Program-made: the position numbers and the translations under genes
NCBI RefSeq assembly: GCF_018145655.1
Contig: NZ_JAGSSY010000002.1
Span: 392,852-456,851, forward strand
Length of the DNA stretch: 64,000 nt
Origin: Campylobacter anatolicus
GTDB lineage: Bacteria > Campylobacterota > Campylobacteria > Campylobacterales > Campylobacteraceae
Direction: 5' to 3'
In this document: positions 36,594 to 45,876 of the stretch, piece by piece
Layout: every line of letters begins with the position of its first letter
How positions within the stretch are numbered: the stretch's first letter is position 1
Notes under the pieces: generated by a model
Databases searched by the model: none
What the model was told of the DNA's origin: nothing
Seen by the model: only the letters and a program-made list of their open reading frames with translations

Positions 36594-36684
36594 TTAGAGT
36601 GAAATTTTTTACTCTAATAATTTTGAAATTTTAAAGCGATAAGAACGCTTTTATAAATAAAAAGGGCGATTTATTTCGTCCTTT
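36594..36684 (+). terminator. Three tandem hairpins after fusA
   Basis: First TTAGAGT/ACTCTAA (36594-36617), second AAAGCG/CGCTTT (36633-36651), third AAAGGGCGA/TCGTCCTTT with one G-U pair (36661-36684). The second and third are followed by T-containing stretches. Together they should end the rpsL-fusA transcript before tRNA-Arg. Confidence 0.65.
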
Positions 36685-36744
36685 AAATTTATTGGTTTTA
36701 AAAAGCTAGTAAATTTATAAATTGAACTTTAAATTATACAAAAT

Positions 36745-36818
36745 GTCCTCATAGCTCAGCTGGATAGAGCGCAAAATTCCTAATTTTGAGGTCGTGAGTT
36801 CGAATCTCGCTGGGGACA
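36745..36818 (+). tRNA. tRNA-Arg (anticodon CCT)
   Basis: Acceptor GTCCTCA pairs with TGGGGAC (one G-U), anticodon stem CAAAA/TTTTG with loop TTCCTAA giving CCT, T-arm GAGTTCGAATCTC. Unlike the other five tRNAs here, CCA is not encoded (the acceptor is followed by AAATAC), so the end must be added enzymatically. Confidence 0.93.
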
Positions 36819-36882
36819 AATACAAAATTTAACTAAACAATAAAAATTATTATCTAGTTACTAAATATTTAATAAAATTTGC

Positions 36883-36888
36883 TATAAT
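36883..36888 (+). promoter_or_regulatory. Putative -10 box of dps
   Basis: TATAAT in TTTGCTATAATTC, 30 bases before the dps ATG; AAAGGAGA ribosome-binding site follows. No clear Fur or PerR box recognised by eye. Confidence 0.55.
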
Positions 36889-36918
36889 TCTCCCATAAAT
36901 AAATTAAAAGGAGACGAT

Positions 36919-37353
36919 ATGTCAAAAGTAGTAGAACAACTAAACAAAATTCAGGCTGATGCACATGCATTATATGTAAAATTTCATGATATCCATTGGA
37001 ATGTAAAAGGTATTCAGTTTTTCAGTATCCACGAATACACAGAAAAAGCTTATAATGATATGAGTGAGATCTTTGATGATACAGCAGAAAGAGCTATTAT
37101 CATCGGCGGTAAGGCAGTTATAGGTACAGCTGAGCTAGAGAAACTAAGTTGCATAAAGTATGAGCCAAAGCCATGTTACGCTCCAACAGAGGCTTTAGAG
37201 ATGATCTTGGCTGATTATAAACATCTTTTGGGCGAGTTTAAGAAGCTTGATGAGATCGCTGAGGGTGATGTCGGTACTCAAGCTTATGCTCAAGAGAAAG
37301 TTGAGAAGTATGAAAAAGCTATTTGGCTACTAAACGCAACACTTGGCAAATAA
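36919..37353 (+). CDS. dps: Dps-family ferritin-like iron-storage protein
   Basis: Twelve-subunit mini-ferritin that oxidises and stores iron and protects DNA. The inter-subunit ferroxidase ligands are seen in KFHDIHWNVKG (His) and EIFDDTAERAIIIGG (Asp/Glu). 144 aa, single ferritin-like domain without long DNA-binding tails. Own promoter-like box upstream and a strong palindromic terminator after the stop, so monocistronic. Confidence 0.92.
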   Translation: MSKVVEQLNKIQADAHALYVKFHDIHWNVKGIQFFSIHEYTEKAYNDMSEIFDDTAERAIIIGGKAVIGTAELEKLSCIKYEPKPCYAPTEALEMILADYKHLLGEFKKLDEIAEGDVGTQAYAQEKVEKYEKAIWLLNATLGK

Positions 37354-37361
37354 CTTATTTT

Positions 37362-37388
37362 AGGACGCTCAAATTTGAGCGTCCTTTT
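37362..37388 (+). terminator. Terminator after dps
   Basis: Perfect 24-base palindrome (arms AGGACGCTCA/TGAGCGTCCT) 9 bases past the stop, ending in TTTT; would work on both strands. Confidence 0.85.
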
Positions 37389-37466
37389 AAATTTATAATC
37401 TAAATCTGCAAAAATTAAATAAAATCCAAAATTTACCGATGTTACACTAAAGATAAAGGAGCTAAA

Positions 37467-38084
37467 ATGCAAGTTAGCATAAATACAAGTGCCTACAAAG
37501 TAGCAGACATCGCACAAAACTGTAAAAATGACACTCAAAAAGCACAAGATCAAAATACAAATTTAAACGCTTTAAATTTAAATGACACAGACACACTCAA
37601 AAAAGCTACACAAATGAGCGTCAAAGAGATCTCAAATAGCTATTTTTTAGAGTTTTCAGCCAAAGCATTAAATGAGATAAACGCACAGGGTGGCTTAGAT
37701 ACTCTTTTTAGTGGATTTAAGGCACCAGAAAATTTAATGGATATTTTAAGCGGTATAGACTACACTGCGATAGGTTATAATGGTAAAGCCATTAGTGAGC
37801 TAAGCGTAGATGAGGCAAATGCTTTAGTGGGCGAAGATGGATACTTTGGCATACAAAATACCGCTGATAGACTTTCAAATTTTGTGCTAAATGGTGCTGG
37901 TGATGACTTAAATAAGCTAAAAGTAGGTCGTGAAGGCATACTAAATGGCTTTAAGCAAGCACAGAAAGCGTGGGGTGGCGAGCTACCTGAGATCTCTCAA
38001 AAAACTATAGACAAAGCACTTGAAATTATAGATAAAAAGATAGCTGAATTTGGTGATGGTAACGTATTAAACGTATCGGCTTAA
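37467..38084 (+). CDS. Hypothetical protein, 205 aa
   Basis: I do not recognise it. No signal peptide or membrane helix; the N-terminal 45 residues are Asn/Gln/Thr-rich and probably disordered, then a mostly helical part with segments such as AKALNEINAQGGLDTLFSGFK and KTIDKALEIIDKKIAEF. The Ala/Asn-rich, Cys-poor (one Cys) composition recalls flagellar or secreted Campylobacter proteins but no motif confirms it. AAAGGAGC ribosome-binding site; monocistronic with a strong hairpin after it. Confidence 0.75.
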   Translation: MQVSINTSAYKVADIAQNCKNDTQKAQDQNTNLNALNLNDTDTLKKATQMSVKEISNSYFLEFSAKALNEINAQGGLDTLFSGFKAPENLMDILSGIDYTAIGYNGKAISELSVDEANALVGEDGYFGIQNTADRLSNFVLNGAGDDLNKLKVGREGILNGFKQAQKAWGGELPEISQKTIDKALEIIDKKIAEFGDGNVLNVSA

Positions 38085-38099
38085 GTTAAAACCAAATCA

Positions 38100-38136
38100 A
38101 AAGTATGTTTGGCTTGGTTAAGGTTAAACATACTTT
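38100..38136 (+). terminator. Terminator-like hairpin after the 205-aa gene; rest of gap featureless
   Basis: Eleven-base perfect arms AAAGTATGTTT/AAACATACTTT with a 15-base loop, 16 bases past the stop. The rest of the 394-base gap to 38478 is AT-rich with no ORF, tRNA or repeat that I can support. Confidence 0.6.
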
Positions 38137-38478
38137 ATCTCCTTAAAGAGTTGCTATTAAGTCAAAATTTCTTGCTTTTAGAGAGTTATTTTTAAAAGTT
38201 TAATTTAAATAATTACACATATTTTGCTATCCTTTGATAGTTTTGCGTCAAGAATGTGTTAAACATTAGATATTTTAATCTATAAAAAATGTCACAATCA
38301 TAAAAAGTCTATAATTTAAACATAAAGACACTCTAATAATTTTACTTATGTTTTAGTTGTTTGATTAAGTTATAAATTTTAAAACTCTACTACGAATTTA
38401 CTCATAAAATATTTTAAAATAAGAAGAAATTAATCACAATACCAGTAAAATCACATTTTATATCAAATAGGAACATCA

Positions 38479-38883
38479 ATGAGAAATTTTATATTATTTA
38501 CACTAGCTATATTTGTATTTATCGGTTGTAGCCATAATACACCAGCACCCAAATCTCAGTCAAAACCAGTAGTGCAAAAATTGATTAAAAGCCATATAAA
38601 AGGCGTCATCACTCAGCTAACATACCAAGATACAAGATATTGCTACACTATCATTTCAAATGATACAAGCAACGCAAAGTTAAGTAGTGCTAAGTTCTGT
38701 TCTGATAGATACTATCACGATAAAGGCGATCTTGTGTATGCGACATTTATTGGTGATAGACTTGAGAGTATGCTACTTATACGCGATGGTGGCTTACGTA
38801 GCAATGTAGTAAAACCCACTTTAAAAAAGAAAAACATAAAAACAAAGATCAAAGTTCCAAAAGAGGAAAAGATAAACTTTTGA
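38479..38883 (+). CDS. Putative small lipoprotein
   Basis: A 134-residue protein with an N-terminal lipoprotein signal (hydrophobic ILFTLAIFVFIG followed by the lipidated Cys in FIGCSH), a Pro/Ser/Lys linker, a compact central part (residues 40-105, including two cysteines) and a Lys-rich tail. Family unknown. Its own transcript is bounded by hairpins. Possibly an outer-membrane lipoprotein; only the lipobox is direct evidence. Confidence 0.75.
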   Translation: MRNFILFTLAIFVFIGCSHNTPAPKSQSKPVVQKLIKSHIKGVITQLTYQDTRYCYTIISNDTSNAKLSSAKFCSDRYYHDKGDLVYATFIGDRLESMLLIRDGGLRSNVVKPTLKKKNIKTKIKVPKEEKINF

Positions 38884-38947
38884 TTGCCATTCATTTACTC
38901 AGTGCAGTTATAATTACACTTAAGCAATCAAAAATAGAACTCCTTTT

Positions 38948-38976
38948 AAGGGGCTTGTTAAACTGCCCCTTTTTTT
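38948..38976 (+). terminator. Terminator after the lipoprotein gene; rest of gap is porin upstream region
   Basis: Arms AAGGGGC/GCCCCTT with a 10-base loop followed by TTTTT. The remaining ~270 bases to the porin start are AT-rich, with no ORF, and contain the porin promoter. Confidence 0.85.
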
Positions 38977-39242
38977 ATCTTTAATTTTTTATCATTGTGA
39001 TTTGTTTAGTCATATGCTAGGTAAAAAATAAAATTTATACCCATTATCATTATATTAGCTATGATTTGTAGCGTTACTATTACTTATTTTCATTAAAAAT
39101 TTATAGCGATAGATACAATTGCTAGTGGTATTATGGTGCATAATTTTATAAAACTATCCATTTTTGGTCTATTTTGGTAAATATTTGGTAACAAATTTTA
39201 ATAAATTTGCTAAATTTTAAGGAAAATTTCAAAAATATGTAT

Positions 39243-39248
39243 TATAAT
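39243..39248 (+). promoter_or_regulatory. Putative -10 box of the porin gene
   Basis: TATAAT preceded by TGTAT, 34 bases before the ATG, with T-rich tracts upstream and an AAAGGAG ribosome-binding site downstream. Fits a strongly expressed Campylobacter gene. Confidence 0.6.
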
Positions 39249-39281
39249 AGCTCCACAACAATTTCTTAAAAGGAGAATTTT

Positions 39282-40490
39282 ATGAAACTAACTAAAATTA
39301 GTTTAGCAGCTTTGATTGCCCTAGGTGCATTTTCAAGCGTTGCGTCTGCGACACCACTTGAAGAGGCTATAAAAAATGTAGATGTAAGCGGTATGGCTAG
39401 ATATAGATATACAAATAAAAGAGAAAGAGCAGGTGGACATTCTGGTTCTGAGTCAGGACATGGCTTTAAAATCATAACAGATTTTAAAGCTGCCATAGAT
39501 GATAACTTCTTTGGTGTTTTAGGTCTTAGATATAATGCTACAGACGATTCAGGTAGCGGACATATGGGCACTAATAAAACAAATACAGATTCAACATTTA
39601 ATGTATATAAAGCATATTTAGGCTATACAATCGGTAAAACTACCGTGATAGCTGGTAAGCAAGACTTAGGTACATTCTTTGATGATGACGCTATCGGCAC
39701 AGGTATTAAAATTTTAAATCAAGACATAGAGGGCTTGACACTAGCTGCTGTCGCATTTGATGCACTTGAAAATCTTGACGGTGAGACTGATGGTGATTTA
39801 TTTAAAACTGTTAGGGAAGCAGGCTATGATGCTGGTAACCTATATGGTGCTGCTATCATAGGCTCATACGATCCGATAAGCTTTCAACTATGGTATGCTA
39901 CTGTTACAAATGCAGCTGATCTTATAGGTGTTGAGCTAGTTGGTAGCTTTGATATAACTGATGATGTAAATGTAGGCTTTACTGGTCAATATATCAACAA
40001 TAATGCCGATAGCAAACTAAAAGGTACTGCAGGTTATAATGATGGTAACTACTATGCATTTGAGCTATCTACAGGACTATATGGTGCTGACATATCTGCT
40101 GGTTATATAGGTTGGAAAGCTAAAGATTATGGTGCAACATCATTTTCTATAGAAGATAAGGGTCATCTTATAGCACCAGGTGAGCAACTATTTAGCGATG
40201 AAGCAGAGGGCACAGACTATACTTTCGCAAAAGGTAAGGGTGATTTCTGGTTTGTAACACTTGGCTATGGATATGATAAATTCTATGGTGGTGTTGATTA
40301 TATCAATGGTAAGGTTAAACTATCTGCGGATGACAAAATTGAGTATGAAGAGATTATGCCAAAGGTATCTTATCAATACAACAAAAAGCTTAAATTTAGC
40401 TCATTCTACTCATTCTTAACTAAAGATGTAAAAGGTGAGGGTGAGACTAAACAAGAGAAGCTAAGATTTGAGGCTAAATACTCATTCTAA
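39282..40490 (+). CDS. Major outer-membrane porin (Campylobacter PorA/MOMP family)
   Basis: Trimeric beta-barrel porin. Signal peptide of about 22 residues ends at SVASATP; mature start TPLEEAIKNVDVSGMARYRY is typical of the family. Alternating strand pattern throughout, short periplasmic turns, and C-terminal FEAKYSF ending in Phe. At 402 aa it is slightly smaller than C. jejuni PorA (about 424). Long Gly/Ser/His-rich loop after strand 1 (AGGHSGSESGHG). Flanked by own promoter and terminator. Confidence 0.9.
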   Translation: MKLTKISLAALIALGAFSSVASATPLEEAIKNVDVSGMARYRYTNKRERAGGHSGSESGHGFKIITDFKAAIDDNFFGVLGLRYNATDDSGSGHMGTNKTNTDSTFNVYKAYLGYTIGKTTVIAGKQDLGTFFDDDAIGTGIKILNQDIEGLTLAAVAFDALENLDGETDGDLFKTVREAGYDAGNLYGAAIIGSYDPISFQLWYATVTNAADLIGVELVGSFDITDDVNVGFTGQYINNNADSKLKGTAGYNDGNYYAFELSTGLYGADISAGYIGWKAKDYGATSFSIEDKGHLIAPGEQLFSDEAEGTDYTFAKGKGDFWFVTLGYGYDKFYGGVDYINGKVKLSADDKIEYEEIMPKVSYQYNKKLKFSSFYSFLTKDVKGEGETKQEKLRFEAKYSF

Positions 40491-40518
40491 TATCGTTTAG
40501 TCTAACTAAACTCTACTT

Positions 40519-40550
40519 ATCCCAAGTTGGTATCCCAGCTTGGGATTTTT
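40519..40550 (+). terminator. Terminator after the porin gene
   Basis: Arms ATCCCAAG/CTTGGGAT with a 12-base loop, followed by TTTT. 28 bases past the stop. Confidence 0.85.
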
Positions 40551-40700
40551 AAATTTAAAAGATTAATTACCGTAATTTAATAATTTTAATTAAAAATTCT
40601 TATCATTTTTTTATTAAATTTATATTGTTTTATCTACCAAATCAAGCTAATTTCATCAACACTATTATCAAAAGTCTGGCTTTATTTAAACAACTTATGA

Positions 40701-40706
40701 TATAAT
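40701..40706 (+). promoter_or_regulatory. Putative extended -10 of the cytochrome c/ccsBA operon
   Basis: TATAAT preceded by TGA (TGATATAAT), 44 bases before the ATG of the cytochrome gene; ATAAGGAAAG ribosome-binding site follows. Confidence 0.55.
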
Positions 40707-40749
40707 CACGAGTTATTTATAAATTTATGGCACATTATAAGGAAAGTAT

Positions 40750-41307
40750 ATGAAGGTATTAAAAATTTCTTTTTTAGCGTCTTTGTTTGTGGCGAGTGCT
40801 TTTAGTGCATCGCAAGTGTATTATATACAAGCTTATGGTGACTTTGGCAAGGAGCTTGCAGATATGGCACAAAAATATGCAGATGAGAAAAATCAAAAAA
40901 TTTCGATATCAGTTGATGAAGATCCAAGACGCTATAAAGACAATAGAATTTTAAAAATCGGAGTCGATCATAAAGGGCGATATAGTGTATCTTTGGGTGC
41001 TGAGCTTTATGCGAAAAAGTGTGCGAGCTGTCACGGCGATGATGCGAGTAAAAAGCCATATGGCTCAACCGCACTTAAAGATATAAGTGCACAAGATATA
41101 GAAGACTCTGTAGTATCATATAGGAGCGATCCGTCATTTGGCGGTAGTGGCAAGATCATCATGCAAAATGAAGCTAAATTTTTAAGCAACAACGACCTTG
41201 GTGCTATCATCGCCTTCTTAAAAGGTAAAAATGCATTAGTCGAGCAAGACAAAAGCGAAAACAAACCTGTCTCGACTGAGAAAAAGCAGGGTAGTTATCT
41301 AAGATAA
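40750..41307 (+). CDS. Periplasmic c-type cytochrome
   Basis: Monohaem cytochrome c with signal peptide (cleavage near AFSAS), a 60-residue N-terminal segment with no haem motif, then the CASCH haem site at about residue 92 and a candidate Met ligand near IIMQNEAKF. 185 aa. It lies 28 bases before ccsBA, which attaches haem to such proteins. Physiological partner not evident. Confidence 0.88.
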   Translation: MKVLKISFLASLFVASAFSASQVYYIQAYGDFGKELADMAQKYADEKNQKISISVDEDPRRYKDNRILKIGVDHKGRYSVSLGAELYAKKCASCHGDDASKKPYGSTALKDISAQDIEDSVVSYRSDPSFGGSGKIIMQNEAKFLSNNDLGAIIAFLKGKNALVEQDKSENKPVSTEKKQGSYLR

Positions 41308-41335
41308 AATTTAAAGATATTGAAAAGAGGTGTGT

Positions 41336-44300
41336 ATGTTTAACTTTGTGTCCGCATTTTTTAGTATGACCTCGGCTATAGTGCTAATGATAGTTTTTGC
41401 CATAGGAAGTGGCGTAGCAACTATAATCGAGACTAAAACCAGCACTGCAATGGCGTGGATGTATGTCTATGGAGCGAGTTGGTTTGCGTTGGTGCAGCTA
41501 TTGCTTGGTATAAATTTAGCTTATAATGTATATAGATATAAGCTAATAAATTTAAAAAAACTTCCAGCGTTGCTGTTTCACGTTGGATTTTTAGTGATAT
41601 TGCTTGGTGCCGGTATAACAAGATATCTCGGTTTTGAGGGTGATGTCCATATAAGAGAAAATAGCGAAACAAATATAGTAACAACAAAAGGCTCACATCT
41701 ATCGCTTAGCACAATAGTAGACGGTAATGAAATTTTTGCTCAGATTCCAGTTGGTTTAGAAAATGTAAAGAAAGGCTTCAAGCTAGATCTAAAACTTCCT
41801 GATGGTAATGCACAGCTTGAGTATGTTAAATATATACCAAATGCAGCTTATAAATTTGTAGAGGATGAAAGTGGTAAGCCGGTAATAGATCTAGTTATAT
41901 CAAATCAGAGCGAGAGAGAGGAGATATATCTATTAGAGGGCGAAGAGGTTGTGGCTGGAGATATTAGCTTTATATTTAACGCTATGCCAAAACAAGGTCA
42001 AAAGTATGTGCTTTTTACCTTTGAAAATAATAAATTTAATATAACATCAAATCAAGAAATATCTAAATTTTCAATGGCTGACAATGTTAAGGTTGCATTT
42101 GAAGCCGGAAGTGTAAATGAGTTTTTACCTATGCATCTTTATACGATAGCTGGTGTAAATTTCGCACCGCAACTCATATCTGCCAAGGCTAGCAAAAAGC
42201 TAGTAGAGACGCAAAATAGCGAATTTGACGCACTTATAGCAAAGTTAAGCTATAACGGAGATAGTAAAGAGATGACGCTATTTTTTAACTTGATAGAGCC
42301 TACAAAGGTTGTCATGAAAGATAGATTATTTACTGCGTCGTGGGGACTTCAGCAGATAAGATTGCCATTTAGTTTGTATCTTAAAGATTTTGAACTTAAG
42401 CGTTATCCAGGCTCTAACTCTCCGATGAGTTATGCGAGTGAAGTTGTGGTTAAAGATGGCGATGCACCGAGTTTTGATTATAGAATTTATATGAATCATG
42501 TACTTGATTATGACGGATACCGCTTTTTCCAAAGCTCATACGATCAAGATGAGCGTGGCACCATACTCTCTGTCAATAAAGACCCAGGTAAAATTCCAAC
42601 ATATATAGGATATTTTCTTTTAGGTATTGGATTTTTGCTAAATGTTATAAGTCCAGATAGTAGATTTAAAAAGTTAGCTCGTTTGATAGATAGAGATAGT
42701 GTTAAAAAGTTAGCTTCGTTTTTGGTGGCTGGTATAGTGGCTTTTAGTGCTAGTGAGGTAAATGCAGCTGACTTTTTACCAAATGTCAGCAAAGAACACG
42801 CTGATAAACTTGCTAGATTGCTAGTGCAAAGTCCAGACGGCAGGGTAAAGCCGTTTGATACACTTAGCAAAGAGGTTTTAAATAAATTTCATAGAGATGA
42901 TAGCGTCGGGTCACTAAACTCAAATCAAGCTATTTTATCGATAATGGTATCGCCTGATTTTTGGCGAAATGAGCCAATCATCGCTGTGGGTACAAGCAAG
43001 GAGCTAAAAAAAGAGCTTGGCATAGATGAAAATGTCAAATACGCTACTTTTAATGACTTTTTTAAATTTAGCAATGATGGCGGAAGTGAATACAAGCTGA
43101 CTAAATTTGCTGAAATAGCTAACAGAAAACACCCAGGCTCACGAAATGTGTTTGATAAGGATGTGATAAAGATAGATGAACGTTTAAATGTATTTTATAT
43201 GATATTTATCGGTGAAGTTTTTAAAATTTTCCCTAAGCAAGATGACCCATCAAATTCGTGGTATTCACCAACTTCTGCGATGATGTATTTTTCGCCAGAA
43301 GAGGCAAAATTAGTAAGTGCGATGATGCAAGATTATTTTGTCGCAGTTGATAATGGTGTAAAGACACAGGATTGGAGTAAGGCTGACGCAGCTTTGGATA
43401 AAATTTTTACCTATCAGCAAAAGTATGGTGCGGCGATTATCCCAAGTCAAACAAAGATAAATATGGAGCTTTTATTTAACAAGGCTCAAATTTTTGACAG
43501 ATTAACACCTATTTATCTGCTCGCTGGTTTTGTACTTTTGATATTTGTCTTTGTTAAAATGCTCGCTCCAAAGGTTAATATCGATCGCGTAGTAAAGGCT
43601 GTTTATGGTGTAAATATGCTGGCTTTTGTAGCTCATACGATAGGTCTAGCACTTCGCTGGTATATCGCAGGACACGCACCTTGGAGCAATGCGTATGAGT
43701 CGATGGTGTATATAGCGTGGGCTCTTGGACTTAGTGGTATAGTCTTTTCAAAACGTAGTCCAATAGCCATCGCTTTAACATCTATACTTGCTGGTATCAC
43801 TCTATTTGTCGCACATCTTAGCTGGATGGATCCACAGATTACTACGCTTGTGCCTGTCCTTCAAAGCTATTGGCTAACAATACACGTTTCAGTTATAACG
43901 GCTAGTTATGGATTTTTAGGGCTTTGTGCGTTGCTTGGCGGTTTTGTTTTATTGCTGATTATAATGCAAAATAAAACAAAGCCAAACCCTGAAATCTCAC
44001 GCAATATCACAGAGGCTACACGTATAAATGAGATGGCGATGATACTTGGGCTTAGTCTACTTACACTTGGTAATTTTCTTGGTGGCGTGTGGGCTAATGA
44101 GAGCTGGGGACGCTACTGGGGCTGGGATAGCAAAGAGACGTGGGCATTAGTATCAATACTAGTTTATGCTGCGGTATTACATATGCGATTTGTACCAAAG
44201 CTAAATGGACAATACGCTTTTGCAGTCGCATCATTTTTTGCCTACTGGACGATTATAATGACATATTTTGGCGTGAATTTTTATCTTGCAGGTATGCACT

Positions 44301-44416
44301 CATATGCTGCAGGAGATCCTCTACCGGTGCCAAATTTCGTATATATCGGACTTTGCATAATGTTTGCTATGTCTATACTAGCATATTTTAAGCGTCAAAT
44401 TTGTACTAAATTATAA
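41336..44416 (+). CDS. ccsBA: Cytochrome c biogenesis fusion protein CcsBA
   Basis: System II haem exporter and cytochrome c synthetase with CcsB (ResB) and CcsA (ResC) fused, as in other epsilonproteobacteria. Start placed at ATG 41336 with AAAAGAGG five bases before it; 1026 aa. The N-terminal half has four helices around a large periplasmic part (about 110-450); the C-terminal CcsA half has many helices and the WWD-type haem-handling motif in ESWGRYWGWDSKETW, plus flanking His residues (HAPWSNAYE, LHMRF). Confidence 0.95.
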   Translation: MFNFVSAFFSMTSAIVLMIVFAIGSGVATIIETKTSTAMAWMYVYGASWFALVQLLLGINLAYNVYRYKLINLKKLPALLFHVGFLVILLGAGITRYLGFEGDVHIRENSETNIVTTKGSHLSLSTIVDGNEIFAQIPVGLENVKKGFKLDLKLPDGNAQLEYVKYIPNAAYKFVEDESGKPVIDLVISNQSEREEIYLLEGEEVVAGDISFIFNAMPKQGQKYVLFTFENNKFNITSNQEISKFSMADNVKVAFEAGSVNEFLPMHLYTIAGVNFAPQLISAKASKKLVETQNSEFDALIAKLSYNGDSKEMTLFFNLIEPTKVVMKDRLFTASWGLQQIRLPFSLYLKDFELKRYPGSNSPMSYASEVVVKDGDAPSFDYRIYMNHVLDYDGYRFFQSSYDQDERGTILSVNKDPGKIPTYIGYFLLGIGFLLNVISPDSRFKKLARLIDRDSVKKLASFLVAGIVAFSASEVNAADFLPNVSKEHADKLARLLVQSPDGRVKPFDTLSKEVLNKFHRDDSVGSLNSNQAILSIMVSPDFWRNEPIIAVGTSKELKKELGIDENVKYATFNDFFKFSNDGGSEYKLTKFAEIANRKHPGSRNVFDKDVIKIDERLNVFYMIFIGEVFKIFPKQDDPSNSWYSPTSAMMYFSPEEAKLVSAMMQDYFVAVDNGVKTQDWSKADAALDKIFTYQQKYGAAIIPSQTKINMELLFNKAQIFDRLTPIYLLAGFVLLIFVFVKMLAPKVNIDRVVKAVYGVNMLAFVAHTIGLALRWYIAGHAPWSNAYESMVYIAWALGLSGIVFSKRSPIAIALTSILAGITLFVAHLSWMDPQITTLVPVLQSYWLTIHVSVITASYGFLGLCALLGGFVLLLIIMQNKTKPNPEISRNITEATRINEMAMILGLSLLTLGNFLGGVWANESWGRYWGWDSKETWALVSILVYAAVLHMRFVPKLNGQYAFAVASFFAYWTIIMTYFGVNFYLAGMHSYAAGDPLPVPNFVYIGLCIMFAMSILAYFKRQICTKL

Positions 44417-44417
44417 T

Positions 44418-44873
44418 ATGATTTCAAGCAAGATCATTGTAGTTTTTATCATAGTGGTCTTGCTCGTAGCTATTGCCATTTTGTTATTTGCTCTTATTAA
44501 ATTTATCTCAAAAGGCGACACACAACCACAGCAAAAGGTATCTAAAATCTCATCGGCACAAACAAAACAACTTAATATAAACGACCTTTTACGTATGGTA
44601 TCTGATCAAAATTTAGACAAAAATGCTTTGTTTGGGCTGGTGCGGTATTTTACTGCAAATTTAACTATACCACTAAAAGTAGAAAATAAAATTCCAAAAG
44701 AGGCAAATGCCTATTTTAGTTTTATTCTGCTTGTTTGTTCACATAAAAATGTAGACGCAAAGCTCATCTCATACTTAGATACAGAGACAAAAAAGAAAAA
44801 TCCAACCTACGTTATACAGATAGAAGAGAGTGAAAATCAAGGTATAAAAAATCGTAAAAATCGTAAAAACTAG
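44418..44873 (+). CDS. Membrane-anchored protein of unknown function, 151 aa
   Basis: One N-terminal transmembrane helix (about 5-28) followed by a polar linker and a soluble, helical domain (about 50-135). It starts 1 base after the ccsBA stop, so it is co-translated with it; a role near cytochrome assembly is only inference. The Lys/Asn-rich tail ends in a short direct repeat (KNRKNRKN). No family recognised. Confidence 0.7.
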   Translation: MISSKIIVVFIIVVLLVAIAILLFALIKFISKGDTQPQQKVSKISSAQTKQLNINDLLRMVSDQNLDKNALFGLVRYFTANLTIPLKVENKIPKEANAYFSFILLVCSHKNVDAKLISYLDTETKKKNPTYVIQIEESENQGIKNRKNRKN

Positions 44874-45216
44874 CTATTTAATATTAAATTCAAATAAATT
44901 AGCATAAAGTTAAAATATAGCCAATTATTATAAAAAATAAATAATCAAATCAACTACATTTTTTATAAAATAGGGAGTAGTTGTGCTGTCTATTTCATTA
45001 TTAATTAACTACTATGGACTATTAAGCTTATTATGATAGATATTGTAAAAAAGATATTAAATATTTTATTGCATATTAATCAAATTTGATTAATATTTGT
45101 AAAGTAATGTAAAAATATTTTTACCACCTTATTTTAAATAAAATCATTGTAAATAACTATTTAAACGCACTTTTTAAAATTTTCCTTACTTTAAATTCTT
45201 ATAATTTTACATTTGT

Positions 45217-45309
45217 ATGTTTTATGGTGCTAGTATCGCTGTTGTTAAGACTAAACAAGGCATTGAAGCTAGAGTGATTAATATCGAAAATGCAACTAAG
45301 GGGTATTAG
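45217..45309 (+). pseudogene. Possible C-terminal gene remnant (30 codons)
   Basis: In the otherwise AT-rich 432-base gap 44874-45305, a frame from ATG 45217 to TAG 45307 encodes an ordinary-looking stretch (GASIAVVKTKQGIEARV) with normal codon use but no ribosome-binding site; the end overlaps pgpA tail to tail. It looks like the surviving 3' end of a lost gene. The rest of the gap shows no feature. Confidence 0.3.
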
Positions 45310-45773
45310 ATTAAATTTACTCCGAGTTTTAAGCAGATTCCATATATTATAGCACTCATAAGTCCAGCGAAAAATCCAGCCACCATATCATCTCCCATTA
45401 CCCCTAGTCCACCTTTTACATCTTTATCTATCCTACCGATGATAGATGGCTTTGTGATATCAAGCACTCTAAAAAATACAAATGAGAGCAAAATTTGAGT
45501 TATAGTTCCGCCACTTATAGCGATCGCCAACCATACACCAGCCACTTCGTCAATTACTATATGTGAGCTATCGTGTTCGCCTACACTTTTTTCGTATTCG
45601 TTTATGATACTAATGCTTACTAAAAATAACAATATACTTGCTAAAAACAAAGTTGTATTCGAAAATGCTAAAAGCACTAGATATGCTACTATCGCCCCAG
45701 CTATACTTCCCCAAGTCCCAGGTGCTTTTGGTAACAATCCTATGCCAAAAAATGTCAAAAATAGTTTTTGCAT
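45306..45773 (-). CDS. pgpA: Phosphatidylglycerophosphatase A
   Basis: Inner-membrane phosphatase making phosphatidylglycerol from phosphatidylglycerophosphate. The family opening GLLPKAPGTWGS and the acidic HIVIDEVAGVW motif are clear; three or four hydrophobic segments; 155 aa normal. Same order as in C. jejuni (pgpA after sat), here separated by a decayed gene. Confidence 0.93.
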   Translation of the reverse strand: MQKLFLTFFGIGLLPKAPGTWGSIAGAIVAYLVLLAFSNTTLFLASILLFLVSISIINEYEKSVGEHDSSHIVIDEVAGVWLAIAISGGTITQILLSFVFFRVLDITKPSIIGRIDKDVKGGLGVMGDDMVAGFFAGLMSAIIYGICLKLGVNLI

Positions 45774-45876
45774 AAAATTCCTTTTTTGATATAATTGTAT
45801 CTAAAAATATATAAAAATTTAAAAAATTATTTAAAGATAACTTAATTTCTAATATACTACTATTAATTGAGTAAAA

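Noticed and set aside
37467..38084. Substrate of the type I exporter
   Set aside because: Only 205 residues, no Gly-Asp-rich repeats or retention module, and distant from the operon.
41330..41335. GTG start for ccsBA
   Set aside because: It overlaps the AAAAGAGG ribosome-binding site; ATG 41336 is correctly spaced.
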